64,000 nt of DNA from Enoplolaimus lenunculus. Taxonomy: Eukaryota > Nematoda > Enoplea > Enoplida > Thoracostomopsidae. Under the pieces are notes generated by a model that saw nothing but the letters and a program-made list of their open reading frames with translations, searched no databases and was not told the DNA's origin. The stretch covers positions 1 through 64,000 of the forward strand of contig JASANG010003882.1 in the NCBI GenBank assembly GCA_030248215.1. Reading direction: 5' to 3'. Shown in pieces: positions 51,206 through 62,094 of the stretch; position 1 is the stretch's first letter; each line of letters opens with the position of its first letter. The position numbers and the translations under genes were made by a program.

Positions 51206-52305
51206 ACAATAGCAGTTGAACTCGACTAAGTTCAGTGTTAAGATTTTAACAGAATGAATTGAAAAGGTCAAGTAATGCAAAGTACTACGTGTTGGTCGAA
51301 ATATGTTAAAGTTACTAAACCTTACAGCTACCTATTTGAATAAAACATTTTATTGAATTTCTATAAAATTGTAGCATAAGTGGGATTGTTTCTGGTCAGG
51401 TTTCCGCTCGTGCGAATAGATCTGTCTTGATCTTTGTCATTGTTACACCAGCTAGTAGCTATTATGCTGATGTAGACGGTACATATTACTATATATAGTT
51501 TTTGATTGCGTCAAGTCTCGGAAAGTGAGTAATTTAATATGTATGTGTTATTCGTATATATTATAGCTTTCTTATCAATGTCCTGTTTTGCTAATTTAAC
51601 ACTACTCTGTATGATATTTATAATTTATTTGCGGGTGGGTACTTCGTGTGCGTTTGTTTCACTTCAAACCATGGCCCATTGCTCTCCCAAAATCCCACCG
51701 CCCCATCATTACAGTTTGAAGTTTCAAGTCGAATTTTGAGATTTCGGTAATATAGACTAGCAGGTGGTATTTCGGGATATGGTCTAAGTTAGGTTTTTGA
51801 AATTTCGAGATATGGTCTAAGTGAGGTTTTTGAGATTTCGGGATATGGTCGAATTTAGAATTTTGGGATTTCGACATAAGGTCGAAAGTAGAATTGTATG
51901 CTTTTGGGTTTCGCACGTGGGATTTTGGACTTTGGAATATGACAGGGCCGAGGCAATGTTTCGTGAGACACCCGCGTTGATTACCGAAGCCCCCTTATTA
52001 AATTAGGCCTCCGTGTGATGCCCCGAGCCCCTTATGGTTGACCGAGACCCCGTAGATATACCGAGACCTTGCTAACAGTGTATAGGTTAGTGCTAGAGAT
52101 GCCCCGGAGCTAGTTTTTATATACGATTCTTTTTTGACTGGCTTGAAAAACAATCCTAGCACTCTCTGTTCTCGTTACAAAAATATGAAAATGACAATAA
52201 ATTACTGCACACCCTTATGTTTAACCGAGATCCATTATGGTCTTCCGAGACCCTGCTCACAATGTATAGGTTAGAGATGCTCCGAGGCCATTTCATATAT
52301 ATATC
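51206..52305. other. Intergenic spacer with short repeats
   Basis: At 51730-51900 a 25-30 bp unit with GATTTCGGGATATGGTC repeats about four times. At 52128-52212 a block (CTCTCGTTACAAAAA-like) recurs at 52720-52805. No gene is seen. Confidence 0.5.
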
Positions 52306-52375
52306 AGGGTGCGACCTGATATCCGGCTCCGGCAACAAATCGGCATCAGGCTCCGGTATTTTTTTTGCCGGATAT
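52306..52375. mobile_element. Left end of a CAGGGTGCGACC-type MITE
   Basis: It begins CAGGGTGCGACCTGATATCC followed by GGCTCCGGCAAC and GGCTCCGGTA, matching the inverted ends at 35633 and 50486. The right end is not found nearby. Confidence 0.5.
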
Positions 52376-53211
52376 TTGTTGAAAAATTTAAAAAAATGAA
52401 ACTAATTGAAACTACATTCACTGTGGAAACAAGTTTTATATTTGCTTCAATCTTAAGGCGATTAATTCAGTTGAGAACAAGTGTAAGTTCCCATTCGAAA
52501 TTTTTTCTCAGAACGTAGCTCCCATACCAAAATTCTGGCTAGGCCTCTGGTTGCATACCGGCCACTTGATACTTTACGTTGCAGTTAACGTGAAGATAAG
52601 TCAAAACTAAGCTTAAGCGAAACAGTAGCCTTAAATCCTAAGCTACATACACCTCTATTTTATAGTATCTTACAAAAACTGGACGCCCGACCGTACAATG
52701 CTACTTAGATACTATATACGATTCTTTATTGACTGGCATGAAAACAATCTTATCACTTTCGGCTCTCGTTACAAAAAATATGAAAATCACAAGAAATTAC
52801 TGCACACGGTAGTTTTTAATTATCCATGGTTTGCTGTACACACTACACAATATATAGATTTCCCACTGTTAGCCACCATATACGTATTACATGTATTGTA
52901 GCTCCTGTTGATAGTTATCTTTACCTGTTATAACTTGGAGCCGGTTGGTACCGGCCCCGGGGTCTTGCTTTCAGCTACGGTTTCGGTAAAAATCCTGGTC
53001 CCGGGACCAACTACAGTATAGGAACAATATCTAATGCTTGATTTCGTCGAAAAACATATGCTTTCTGCTGCAGATTCCATGCTGTTAGAGCCTCTAGATT
53101 TTGAAAACCTGTATTTGATTTTATTTTTACGAATGTCTAAAACATTTGTTGGGTCAATCGGGTGAAGCCCTCTAAGGTGCCGAGGCCATCCTAGGGGGCT
53201 GCAATGAATTT

Positions 53212-53540
53212 AAGATCTAATCTATGCTTTAAAACACATCCTGTGCCTAAAAGCCTATGCAGTTCTAAACCTTAGCCGAAGCCTTGCGTAATACTGAGCC
53301 CAAACATCGTTTAAGATCTAATCTATGCTTTAAAACACATCCTATGCCTAAAAGCCTATGTAGTTATAAACTTTAGCCTAAGACGAAGCCTTGCCTAATC
53401 CTAAACCTAAGCCTAAGCCAAAGGATTTCCTAATCATAAACATAAGACTAACGTCGTAACCCTAGCAAATCATTCCTAAGTCTAAGCATGAGCTTATACC
53501 TAAACCTGAGCCTAAGCAAAACTATATCTAAATCGTAGCT
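53212..53540. repeat. ~100-bp tandem duplication and CCTAAG-type hexamer tract
   Basis: TTAAGATCTAATCTATGCTT followed by AAAACACATCCT occurs twice, 99 bases apart. The rest is built from degenerate CCTAAG/CCTAAA hexamers, similar to the core of the element at 39238-39409. Confidence 0.75.
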
Positions 53541-53784
53541 TACTTTATGGCATTCCCACAGGAAACGTTACGCCCGTGATCTTTATATGGGCCCCTAAGC
53601 CCAAAGAATTGCTTGGGATGAATAATTTTAAAATCACAGAATCCCATAAGTACATAACGAAAGCTAAATGAGATTTTTAGACGGCAGGAAAGTATACATG
53701 GGCCCAAACGAGTATATATTACACAACTTGGAGATTTTGCCTATGGGCAAAGCTTTTAATCCAACTAGAACGATTAATACTGCA

Positions 53785-54067
53785 GTCTTCCAAATTGTAG
53801 TGCATAAATGACTCCAGCACCAAATACAGTTGAGCTCCAAACTTTAAAGCATAAGTACTTAGTTTTGAAAAAGTATAACCTTGCATTATCGCTCAAGGTT
53901 TTAATACTAGAAATATAAACGCTTAATTTAATGTATACTTGCAATACCGAATGTATATCAGTAACGAAGGGCGGGTTGAAAATAAATAACAGTCCGTAAC
54001 CGAATAACATGGGTACGCTCTAGAGAGGCCAAATAAATATTCCACCCTCTTATTCGGGTCACTACAG
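53785..54067 (-). mobile_element. Reverse copy of the TA-flanked CTGTATTGACCCG MITE
   Basis: Read in reverse it starts CTGTAGTGACCCGAATAAGA and goes through CCCGCCCTTCGTTACTGAT to GAGCGATAATGCAAGGTTA, matching 10049-10190 and 10999-11020. It has no GGGACAG array, so it shows the state before that insertion. Confidence 0.75.
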
Positions 54068-54264
54068 TATTCATCCTGGATTTTGGGTCAACAAAATTTG
54101 GTAGAGTGAACCATTTTCCTTAGTGATTAAAAACCATAATTTCTACTAGGTATTCCGATGAAAACTGCATTGTTGTATTGTTCAGTATAACCTGTTTTTA
54201 TAGTATGTTAATAAAACGGTGTTTGTTTATTCTTGAGCGGTCTTTTCTTACGTTAGCTTACTTA

Positions 54265-54726
54265 TGCAGGGTTCTCGTTACCAATTGTGCACTTGGTACC
54301 TGTTTTGTCACTATGCCCATAGCGGTACGCACTAACTTTTTTACCCATATGAATACCAACAGAAAATAAACTGTTGTCCATAGCTAGGTTTTTGAAATAT
54401 TGACCTAACCATATGGGTAGAGTCAAGATGTCTGCTTGTAGCCCATATAGATGCCATCATAATGCACTTTCAAGCTTGCACTATAAAACGACTCAGTACA
54501 CTGAGTTTTGTTTTACAAGTCTGGTTTAGTATTTTTTACAATATATTTTTCGAACAAATCTAAAAAATACGCAAGCTGCAACTGTAAATATTGTTAAAAC
54601 AATCGCAAGGTATCCATATAGGTAGTAGCTAGCTAACAATCTATTCATATAGGTTGTTTCTACCTCCTGCTGCGGGTAGGGGACAAAACAGGTCCCAAGC
54701 GCACAATCGGTAACGTGAACCCCGCA
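54265..54726. mobile_element. 462-bp MITE with TTA target duplication (PIF/Harbinger-like)
   Basis: TTA flanks it at 54262-54264 and 54727-54729. The ends are inverted over about 50 bp: TGCAGGGTTCTCGTTACCAA, and the right end read in reverse begins TGCGGGGTTCACGTTACCGA. Both continue to ACCTGTTTTGTC. A 3-bp TTA duplication suggests PIF/Harbinger. No transposase. Confidence 0.82.
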
Positions 54727-54810
54727 TTACAGGAGATGAAAAATGGATTAAAATACGGAAAGTCGTACCGAAAATCAAATGATTTATTTGTGTGCACATA
54801 CATAATCAGA

Positions 54811-55212
54811 TTTTTGAGCAAAGCGAAACTACGAGCGGAGGTCGGAGTTTTGCGAAACGTTTTATGTTTTGTACTTGGGGGTCGAAAGGTGGATGCCCGT
54901 CTGTGCGTCCGAAAAGAATCTCAGGAACGGCCGAACCGATTTTGATAATTTTTTGTTTGAAAGCCAATTATCCTGAGGTATTAACCTCGCATTGGAGTTT
55001 TAAAACTTTAAGCGGTTTATTAGCTACAGGCTAATTTGCATAATTAAGCCTAAATTAGGACTTTCCACAATATTTCACTAATTATTACAGTTAGAAACAA
55101 TCTAATTTTAGCATTAAAGGGTTTTTGTGTGCGAGGAATCTGCGTAGACTGTTTACAAACCTCCAAAACCGATAATTGAGCAGTTAGCTAATAGATAATT
55201 TGCATATTCCAT
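54811..55212 (+). mobile_element. 3'-truncated copy of the GAGCGAAGC TIR element
   Basis: It carries TTTGAGCAAAGCGAAACTA, GAAAGGTGGATGCCCGTC, the AATTATCCTGAGGTATTAAC block and one monomer, then stops at AATTTGCATATT. Confidence 0.8.
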
Positions 55213-55612
55213 TTCTAATTGAGCATGTGGTCTAAATCATATTCACAGTCCGTGGCGGTACCATCCCGCACGGCGTTTCCATCCAATTTGCCTGTAACGC
55301 AAAATTATTTTCCTTCATTATCGCCGAACTTGGTAGCGCACACCTCGGCTCCGGCCTGTGCAAATTTCCAAGTTATCGGCACTTGCTTTTTTCTATAATA
55401 TTCTGTCATCAACTTTGGGGCAATTTTATTTTTACCCACGAGTATATACCAGCGCAAAATTCCTTTACCTAGTGCACGTCTTTACCCGCGCAAAATTAAT
55501 TTACCGTTACCGACCTTACCTGCCCTTATTTTTTCTAGCTATTGGTGCATGTTTTTTATTAAAAAGCCACAAATATTTTTCGATTTAACACCACATTACT
55601 GGAGTGTTATAC

Positions 55613-56031
55613 TGTATTGACCCGCATAAGAGGGGGGACTGATATTTATTTGGCCTCTCCACAGGGTACCCCCCTTGTTATTCGGTTACGGACTGATTTT
55701 ATTTTTAACCCACGCTCCGCCGCCCTTCGTTACTATTATATATCCGGTACTGCAACTATCCGTTGAATTAAACGTATATTTGTCTCGTTTAAATAGTTTA
55801 AGGTTATACTTAGAAATGTACTTTCAAAATTTAAGTACGCTTTAAAGTTTCGAACTCAAATTATTTGGTCCTGGAGTCATTTATGTGCTACAATTAGGGT
55901 TAATTGACATTTAGGGACTCTAATTAGGGTTTAGGGACTCTATCCGCTTACGGACTCTTATTGATTCGGACCCAAAATAAGGACCCCCTCTTATTACCCC
56001 CCTCTTATTCGGGTCAATACAGTACTTATTT
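55613..56031. mobile_element. Intact TA-flanked MITE (Tc1/mariner-like), 419 bp
   Basis: TA on both sides flanks inverted ends CTGTATTGACCCGCATAAGA and TCTTATTCGGGTCAATACAG, followed inward by GGGGGG/CCCCCC. The body includes TTAGGGACTCTAATTAGGGT and TACGGACTCTTATT. It is the shortest and most complete of three copies in the window. Confidence 0.88.
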
Positions 56032-56449
56032 TTTACTCATACAATAAAAACAGTTTAAAGTTTTTCTACATAATCTGGTTTCAAGTGTTATGAAAATTTT
56101 AGGCGCGTAAAGAACCACAAATTATTACCCGCGTCTTGAAATTTTATTCCCGCGGATATATTTGAGCCAAAATTTTCTTACCCGTACTCGAGAGTAACGT
56201 GCATCTCTGATAATAACAACAGTCACTGCCAAGCAGGGTGTAAACGGATAATAAAAATAACGGGAGAAGATAGTCATCAAAAGAAAAGAAACGGACAAGG
56301 AAAACGAATCTTGATTGACATACAAAAGTTTACAAGATCATTTATTTCTCAGTCAATACAAGTTTAGACATACAAATATTCAACGAACTTTCTAAAATTC
56401 AATATATACACAAATTCCCAACGGCCAGCAGCAAGAAAATGCAAATAAC
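56032..56449. other. Intergenic spacer
   Basis: No gene is seen. A CAGGGTGTAAACGG at about 56235 may be a CAGGGTG-type MITE terminus. Confidence 0.4.
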
Positions 56450-56795
56450 AAAAGCCGACGCGGAGGACACGAAAGAAAAGAAAGAAACCCGATCCAGGCC
56501 AGACAGGAGAAAAAAACCAGAAAAAAAAACCCCAATCCTCGAAGGCGAGAGCCCAAACAGAGAAAAAAAACGCACACAACGGGGGCCCCCCCAACTCCCC
56601 CCAAACCCCCCCCCCACAACACCGCCACCACAAAGAGACCACACCGCCGCGCCCCACCACCACCCCGCCCCAAGAAAACAAAAAAACGCGCCCCCACACG
56701 CAACGACAGCCACAGACAAGCACCAAAAAAAAGAACACAAAAACAGGAATACCCAAAAAAACACAAAAAACAAGAGGAAAACAAAAAAAACAAGA

Positions 56796-56835
<40 letters not shown>

Positions 56836-56836
56836 A
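56450..56836. repeat. T-depleted A/C-rich tract ending in long poly(A)
   Basis: From about 56460 to 56834 the plus strand has only about five T bases. It is rich in AAAAAA, CCCCCC and GAAAGAAAAG runs and ends in a ~35-base poly(A). No element or gene matches. The long open frames on both strands are composition artefacts. An assembly or sequencing artefact is a real possibility. Confidence 0.85.
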
Positions 56837-56879
56837 ACGACCGAAAACCAAAATTCAACAAAAGTTAAATAACAAATAG

Positions 56880-57327
56880 CGGATCACCAAAATTTTAATT
56901 TACTGTAAACAAACACGCACATAATATACATCGACTGAAATTGAGGTTTTTATTTAAATTTTAATAAAATTATCTTTAGATAATTATTGTTACAAACTTA
57001 TCATGGTTTTGGGATAATGTACAATATATTCAGCATTACCCTACTCATCCACTGAAAGTTGGCGAAAATTCGAAATGCACTATTTTTCAATCTCCACAGT
57101 TCAATAATAAACTGCACAAATAATTATCATACTACAATATAGTACAACTATAATAATAATAGTATGCTAGCCTGAATGCATACTTTACACACAATGACGC
57201 CTTGGAAACCCTACAAAAACCATGCAATACTGCAAAACATTTCGCTTTTTTTCGTAAAAATTTCATTAAATCGTAACTGCCACTGTAATCACTCATTTCA
57301 AACCAGACCTACAGAAACGAGTTGTAC
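56880..57327. other. Spacer downstream of the acyltransferase fragment
   Basis: I searched both strands for the expected C-terminal acyltransferase exon (a WYLPPM-like motif) and did not find it. Confidence 0.4.
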
Positions 57328-57911
57328 CTTTCAAAGCCCAGCTGGTCAAAATATTAAAAATATGCTGAACAAGTGTTTCTTCAGCCCAATACGGATCAGC
57401 AAAGCGTCTATCATACTTAATCACTGCTGGATATATTGGCGCTCCAATTTCAAAACAGCCTTTCCGAAATTTTAAGACAGCTGTATTATTGACATACACG
57501 CCTTCAGGAAATGCGTATCATAATCGGAGCTTTGTTCGCTGCAGTATGCTCCCTACCGTTTCAACGTCAACGTTCGATCGCTTTTTTCAAACCGATCAAC
57601 CCAAATATGTTGCGATGCGCTTGCGAGCGCATTTTCAAAAAATCGCAAGATTCCTGTATGCCGTTGGCAGACAAGTGAATAGTACCGATCATACGCTAAC
57701 GTTATCATATCAATAGGACTTGTATGATTCGCAACACAAACACCACCAGGACGAGCACGATTTTCGCAATTATGATACGTGACGTACAGTGAGACAGAAC
57801 GTGCAAGCAATTTAAAGAATATTGCATTCATGGTAAGATCTGCACGTCGTTTAAAATCACCTTCGCTTAGCGGTGCAATCAACAATGATGCGATAAAGAT
57901 GAACATGCAAG
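57328..57911 (-). pseudogene. GPAT3/GPAT4-like glycerol-3-phosphate acyltransferase fragment
   Basis: GPAT3/4 are ER-membrane enzymes that acylate glycerol-3-phosphate in glycerolipid synthesis. The minus strand encodes a hydrophobic stretch (CMFIFIASLLIAPLSEGDF), then YHNCENRARPGGVCVANHTS and PIDMITL. NHTSPID is acyltransferase motif I. HIWVDRFEKSDR follows, then EHTAANKAPIMI, FPEG (motif III) and NNTAVLKFRKGCFEIGAPIY through TSWAL. The order and spacing match human GPAT4. The frame changes once after LTLKR (about 57556) and again before FPEG (about 57512), so no single frame covers the segment. An acceptor TTTCTTTACAG precedes 57911 and a donor GGTACAA follows 57328. N-terminal and C-terminal exons are not visible. 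It is either a decaying gene fragment or a functional gene with sequence errors and distant exons. The family assignment is firm. Confidence 0.78.
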
Positions 57912-58283
57912 CTGTAAAGAAACGAAGCATATGTTTTACAATCAATATAAGCACTGTCACTAGATTTCCAAAATCACCACATAAACATGAAAACAGCACC
58001 ATCAATCTGATGCAGAAGTATTATAAATTTGAAACAAAAAGCATTATATTATGAATGCATTTATAATAATACTCAACAATGAAACGATTGCAAACACATT
58101 AAACATAAACATATAAATCCTACACGTATACTGACATAGGTAATAGAATGGCAATTAAAGCAATTATAACCATAAAGGCACAAAGAACTAGATTAATAAG
58201 CTGCATAGATACTAATAGAATCACTGTCATGTCATCTAAGCACACTTACAGTATTAAAGCAATACTACTACATTCAGAATACC
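57912..58283. other. AT-rich spacer
   Basis: The minus strand near 58135-58225 can encode a hydrophobic stretch after a CAG, but no family similarity is seen and I do not call an exon. Confidence 0.35.
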
Positions 58284-58985
58284 AAAGCAGCAACAGCAAA
58301 TTCCAGAATTTGAGAAACGTGAAAAATTAAAGATCAGATTGAATGTGAAACATTTATAATGAAGAAAGCACAAGAAACGACAGTAATGATTTTTTAATAA
58401 AATGAATTTTAATGAGCATCTTCAAGCTCACATATTTTGGCCCGTGTTTACAAGCCAAGCTAATACAAATATACACATTAATTAGCAAAATCATAAATTT
58501 ATGCAGTATATTTGTACTGCAAATATAAACCAAACATGACACAAATCACAACACTATTTAAGTGAAAACATGAATACAAATCCGCTTTATTCAGTACCAG
58601 CACTTGCAGAAAGCCCAAAAACTTGAATGCAAAACAGTAGAAATTTTTAAACAATTCAAAGCAGCAACAGCAAATTCCAGAATTTGAGAAACGTGAAAAA
58701 TACAAGAAACGACAGTAATGATTTTTTAATAAAATGAATTTTAATGAGCATCTTCAAGCTCACATATTTTGGCCCGTGTTTACAAGCAAAGCTAATACAA
58801 ATATACACATTAATTAGCAAAATCATAAATTTATCCAATATATTTGTACTGCAAATATAAACCAAACATGACACAAATCACAACACTATTTAAGTGAAAA
58901 CATTAATACAAATCCGCTTTATTCAATACCAGCACTTGCAGAAAGCCCAAAAACTTGAATGCAAAACAGTAGTAATTTTTAAACA
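58284..58985. repeat. Tandem duplication, ~330-370 bp unit, two copies
   Basis: AGCAGCAACAGCAAATTCCA occurs at 58285 and 58659, and CAGTAATGATTTTTTAATAA at 58381 and 58713. The copies are almost identical for the last ~270 bp. The left copy has about 40 extra bases. Confidence 0.93.
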
Positions 58986-59159
58986 AATCAAAATAATAAT
59001 AAGCACCATCTAGCTCCCATACCCAAATGTTTTTCACAGGCACGCAAATGCACGAATAAACCAATTCAGATTACCCATGAACTAGAAAACACAATGTACT
59101 TCAAAAATAAAGTAAAATGCGACACAAATCACCACATTATTAATATGAAACCACGTCCA

Positions 59160-61485
59160 TTAGTAGTGTTTTTTCTTGTACCAAAACTTGCAGTCGCAAC
59201 CACCACAACTTCTTTCATGTTTCGAAATTTTGTTTTGCCCACGCTTGCCGCTAGCTTAAATAGCAAAATCAAAGAAAAGATAAAACAAGTTAAATCTAAA
59301 ATCTTTAATTGTTCACAAATCAACTTTTCATTAGTTAAGGTTAGGTTTGTTCATACATTAATTAAAACATAATTTCAGACTAAATGCATCGGTTAAATCA
59401 CTCAAAAGAAATGCTGCGTCTGGGTAGATAATTAGTTTTTGTGAAGCAATTATGGTACTTCACACTTTTTAAAAGCTAGAAAATTCGACACTAACGAACG
59501 CAATAATTATTAACACTATGATAGTATAGACCACTGATACTTGTAGTACTGTGCCTTTTTTCGTTGCTCTGTAAAATACTTGAGGAATATCTTTAATCTA
59601 GAGCTACAGTTCTAAAAGTAACATAGCTAGCAAGAAATGAAACCTACCCCTATGATAATAAGGCACATCAGGAGCTGGCAGCAGCGGTTGAACTCTTCGG
59701 TAATTAATCAAAGACGGCCCAGGTGCTGGAAACGGACGGCATTGGCCTGGAACAGGTTGACACAATTCCACAGTTTGAGTTGATGCATCGGCAGTACGAA
59801 TGTCGTCCGTTGAAGGCCATTGCGTTATTGCTATAACACCAACTAACGAAGCTGTATAGCCTTAACCTGTAGTACATTCTTATAAAATATTACAGCACAC
59901 AAAGTAGCGATTCTATAAGAGCGTTTAACAAGCAAAAAGTAATGGTTTCTCAATAAAACAAGTAAAAGTACACTAGTTTTTAGATAATCAAACTTTTACA
60001 AAATATCGACAAGACTTGTATTCGGTTTTAAAACTATAGACAGGTCGTTCAAAATTTAATGTGTATACTTACCATCTGCTACGCAAGCGCTGTCACGGCG
60101 TACAGAAGTCTCAGACGTAACGCGTTTATTCCATATGTTGACGAATGACGAACATGAAGAATCGGGCGACTGCTAAAAGAAATCTCAAAACGTTGAAACA
60201 CAAAATCATTTTTGCTCATAACCATTGTAAAGCTGAAATATGTAACTATTGAAACCTGTATTGATGTTGTAATTACTATACCCAATATTGATGTGTAAAA
60301 CGCCTAATTGATCCAATAAAATTTAAAAATGAAACTAATTGCGCAATCATTTTAATTTTATAACCATTATTTTTATTCAGTGTATTTTTGTATTAGATTT
60401 CAAAAATTGAAATTGGGTTGAAGATTTACTAACTGAAAGTTTAATCAAACTTACTTTGATCAAGTAAATGGATTTCCATATCATTAAGAATTAGCCGCAT
60501 ATCCCGCAAAATAGTTGAAACGATTAAGTCTGCATCGGTTGAATCGCGTATTATATATACTCGTAACGTATCGCTCGTAGAATTGGGCAGATAATTTTGA
60601 CACGATTGCTGAGTGACAATAATGACGTCGCGCATTTGATTGCGTCTCTGAGTAACAGATGAAACTACCTAAAATAGGAACAGTGAAACAAATTACAAGT
60701 ATTAAAGAATCAGAAATATATTCCTGAAATTAACCTGAATAAAATTTAACATAAAAATATCTATGTTTAATTAAACATGTTTCAGAAAAAACCAGCCAGG
60801 TTAAGCATACAATTCTGTTTTGCATCACGACACTTTAAGGAAAAAATTGAAACAAACAAAATAAACAAATTATAAAATTTTAAGACGTGCTCATACCTCT
60901 CCAAACGGTATAATTATAATTGCTGGATACTCCGGTAATTTATTTGCGGAACATACATCGATATTTTCTCTGGTTAGCAACGCGTAAATTCCAACTGCAA
61001 CAATATAAAAATCTTATGTCAAAAAATATTTTGAAGTATTCAGATAAAAACAGATTTTCATGACATCAAACATTAAGTGACTTAAAAATTTATAACTCCG
61101 ATCAGAAACCGGAAACCGTTACTGGAACAACATACAAGCCGTATCATTCTCTAAGTCACCGTTATTGAAACAACATACAAGCCGTACATTCTGTAAGTCA
61201 CTGGTTTTAGTATTGAGCATACGCTGCAACAGCAACACGATGAATGGGCCCAGTCAACACAGACATTACAACTCAGATCACAACCGTATTTTTGCTACCT
61301 TTAGGAAGCAGTTCCTGGTTATGGAATAATGGAACTTATTTTATTATATACTAACCTTTCAGTAGCATAAACTCATCGTTGTTCGACGATAAATAAGATT
61401 CAGACTTGGATGCTGTGGCTGCATCAATAACACTATCAGAATCATTCGACTCATGAAGTTCCGGTGCCCCAAAATAATACATCAT
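59160..61485 (-). CDS. Tentative multi-exon gene, function unknown
   Basis: Six short open segments with splice signals line up on the minus strand: 61485-61356 (begins MMYYFGAPELHESNDSDSV), 60994-60897 (GIYALLTRENIDVC, AIIIIPFGE), 60668-60455 (VVSSVTQRRNQMRDVIIVTQ, RVYIIRDSTDADLIVSTILR, MEIHLLDQ), 60172-60073 (SPDSSCSSFVNIWNKRVTSE), 59851-59648 (SLVGVIAITQWPSTDDIRTA, PAPGPSLINYRR) and perhaps 59254-59160 (SCGGCDCKFWYKKKHY, stop). Phases agree except between the third and fourth segments, where an exon or edge is missing. The first three segments look like an alpha/beta domain (IIIIPFGE, DVIIVTQQ, RVYIIRDS). I do not recognise the family. An ATT microsatellite lies just upstream. It could also be pseudogenic. 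Confidence 0.45.
59648..59851 (-). CDS. Unknown gene, tentative exon 5
   Basis: It encodes SLVGVIAITQWPSTDDIRTA, ASTQTVELCQPVPGQ and PAPGPSLINYRRVQPLLPAP. It is Pro-rich at the end. The donor is G|GTAGGT. Confidence 0.45.
60073..60172 (-). CDS. Unknown gene, tentative exon 4
   Basis: The open frame reads SPDSSCSSFVNIWNKRVTSE then TSVRRDSACVAD and joins exon 5 in phase, but does not join exon 3 in phase. Confidence 0.4.
60455..60668 (-). CDS. Unknown gene, tentative exon 3
   Basis: It joins in phase 0 to exon 2. It alternates hydrophobic strands and charged helices (DVIIVTQQ, LRVYIIRDS, ILRDMRLILNDMEIHLL). The donor is A|GTAAGT. Confidence 0.5.
60897..60994 (-). CDS. Unknown gene, tentative exon 2
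   Basis: Only the phase-1-compatible frame is open. It encodes GIYALLTRENIDVCSANKLP then EYPAIIIIPFGE, with donor GAG|GTATGA. Confidence 0.5.
61356..61485 (-). CDS. Unknown gene, tentative exon 1
   Basis: It encodes two starting methionines, then an acidic Ser/Asp-rich segment ending EFMLLK, with donor G|GTTAGT. The frame is also open upstream through the ATT microsatellite, so the start is uncertain. Confidence 0.45.
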
Positions 61486-61580
61486 TATTGCTGCTATTAC
61501 TACTATTATTATTGTATTATATTATTTTTATTATTATTATTATTACTATTACTAGTATTATTATTATTATTATTATTATG
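61483..61580. repeat. (ATT)n microsatellite
   Basis: Interrupted ATT/TTA units, directly upstream of the tentative minus-strand gene. Confidence 0.93.
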
Positions 61581-62094
61581 TAAAACTATACTGAAAGCAA
61601 AACAAACTAGCTGACAACCAGCTAAAACTTAGAAAATAAAACTGATGGCAATTTTCCGTTAGATTCTCAGGGTTATATACCCGATTATTTTAAAAGTGCT
61701 TATTCAGCAAAATTTATAACAAATTTGGGTCAGAAAATATTTTTGTTGATTTTTGATGGGCGTAACTAAACAAAAATTGGTGCCTTGAATATTTTTGAAA
61801 GCTTGTTTTTTCATTTAAGAGCAAAAGTAAACGAAAATTGGTGCCATTATTATTTCTGCAAAATTCATTTAAAATAAATAGGAATAACCAAACAAAATTA
61901 GGTGCCACCAATCTTTTTAACTTAGTTTTCTCGATGATCAAAAACTAAACAATCATACCTTTAACTAAATAAAAGTATAAAGCGTCTAAAGTTGCTAATG
62001 TCTTATCTTTGCAAAACTTTTAACAATACAGGCAGTGTGTAGTGAACATAAACAAGTACATATGTAATGGATGTATAACAGTTATTTGCACTAT
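61581..62094. other. Intergenic spacer
   Basis: A ~65-bp unit with CAAAAATTGGTGCC repeats about three times at 61725-61915 in AT-rich sequence. No gene is seen. Confidence 0.5.

Noticed and set aside
56364-56879. Open frames of 130-165 codons on both strands
   Set aside because: They are products of the T-depleted tract (Phe/Gly/Trp-rich on one strand, Lys/Pro/Thr-rich on the other) with no protein-like pattern.
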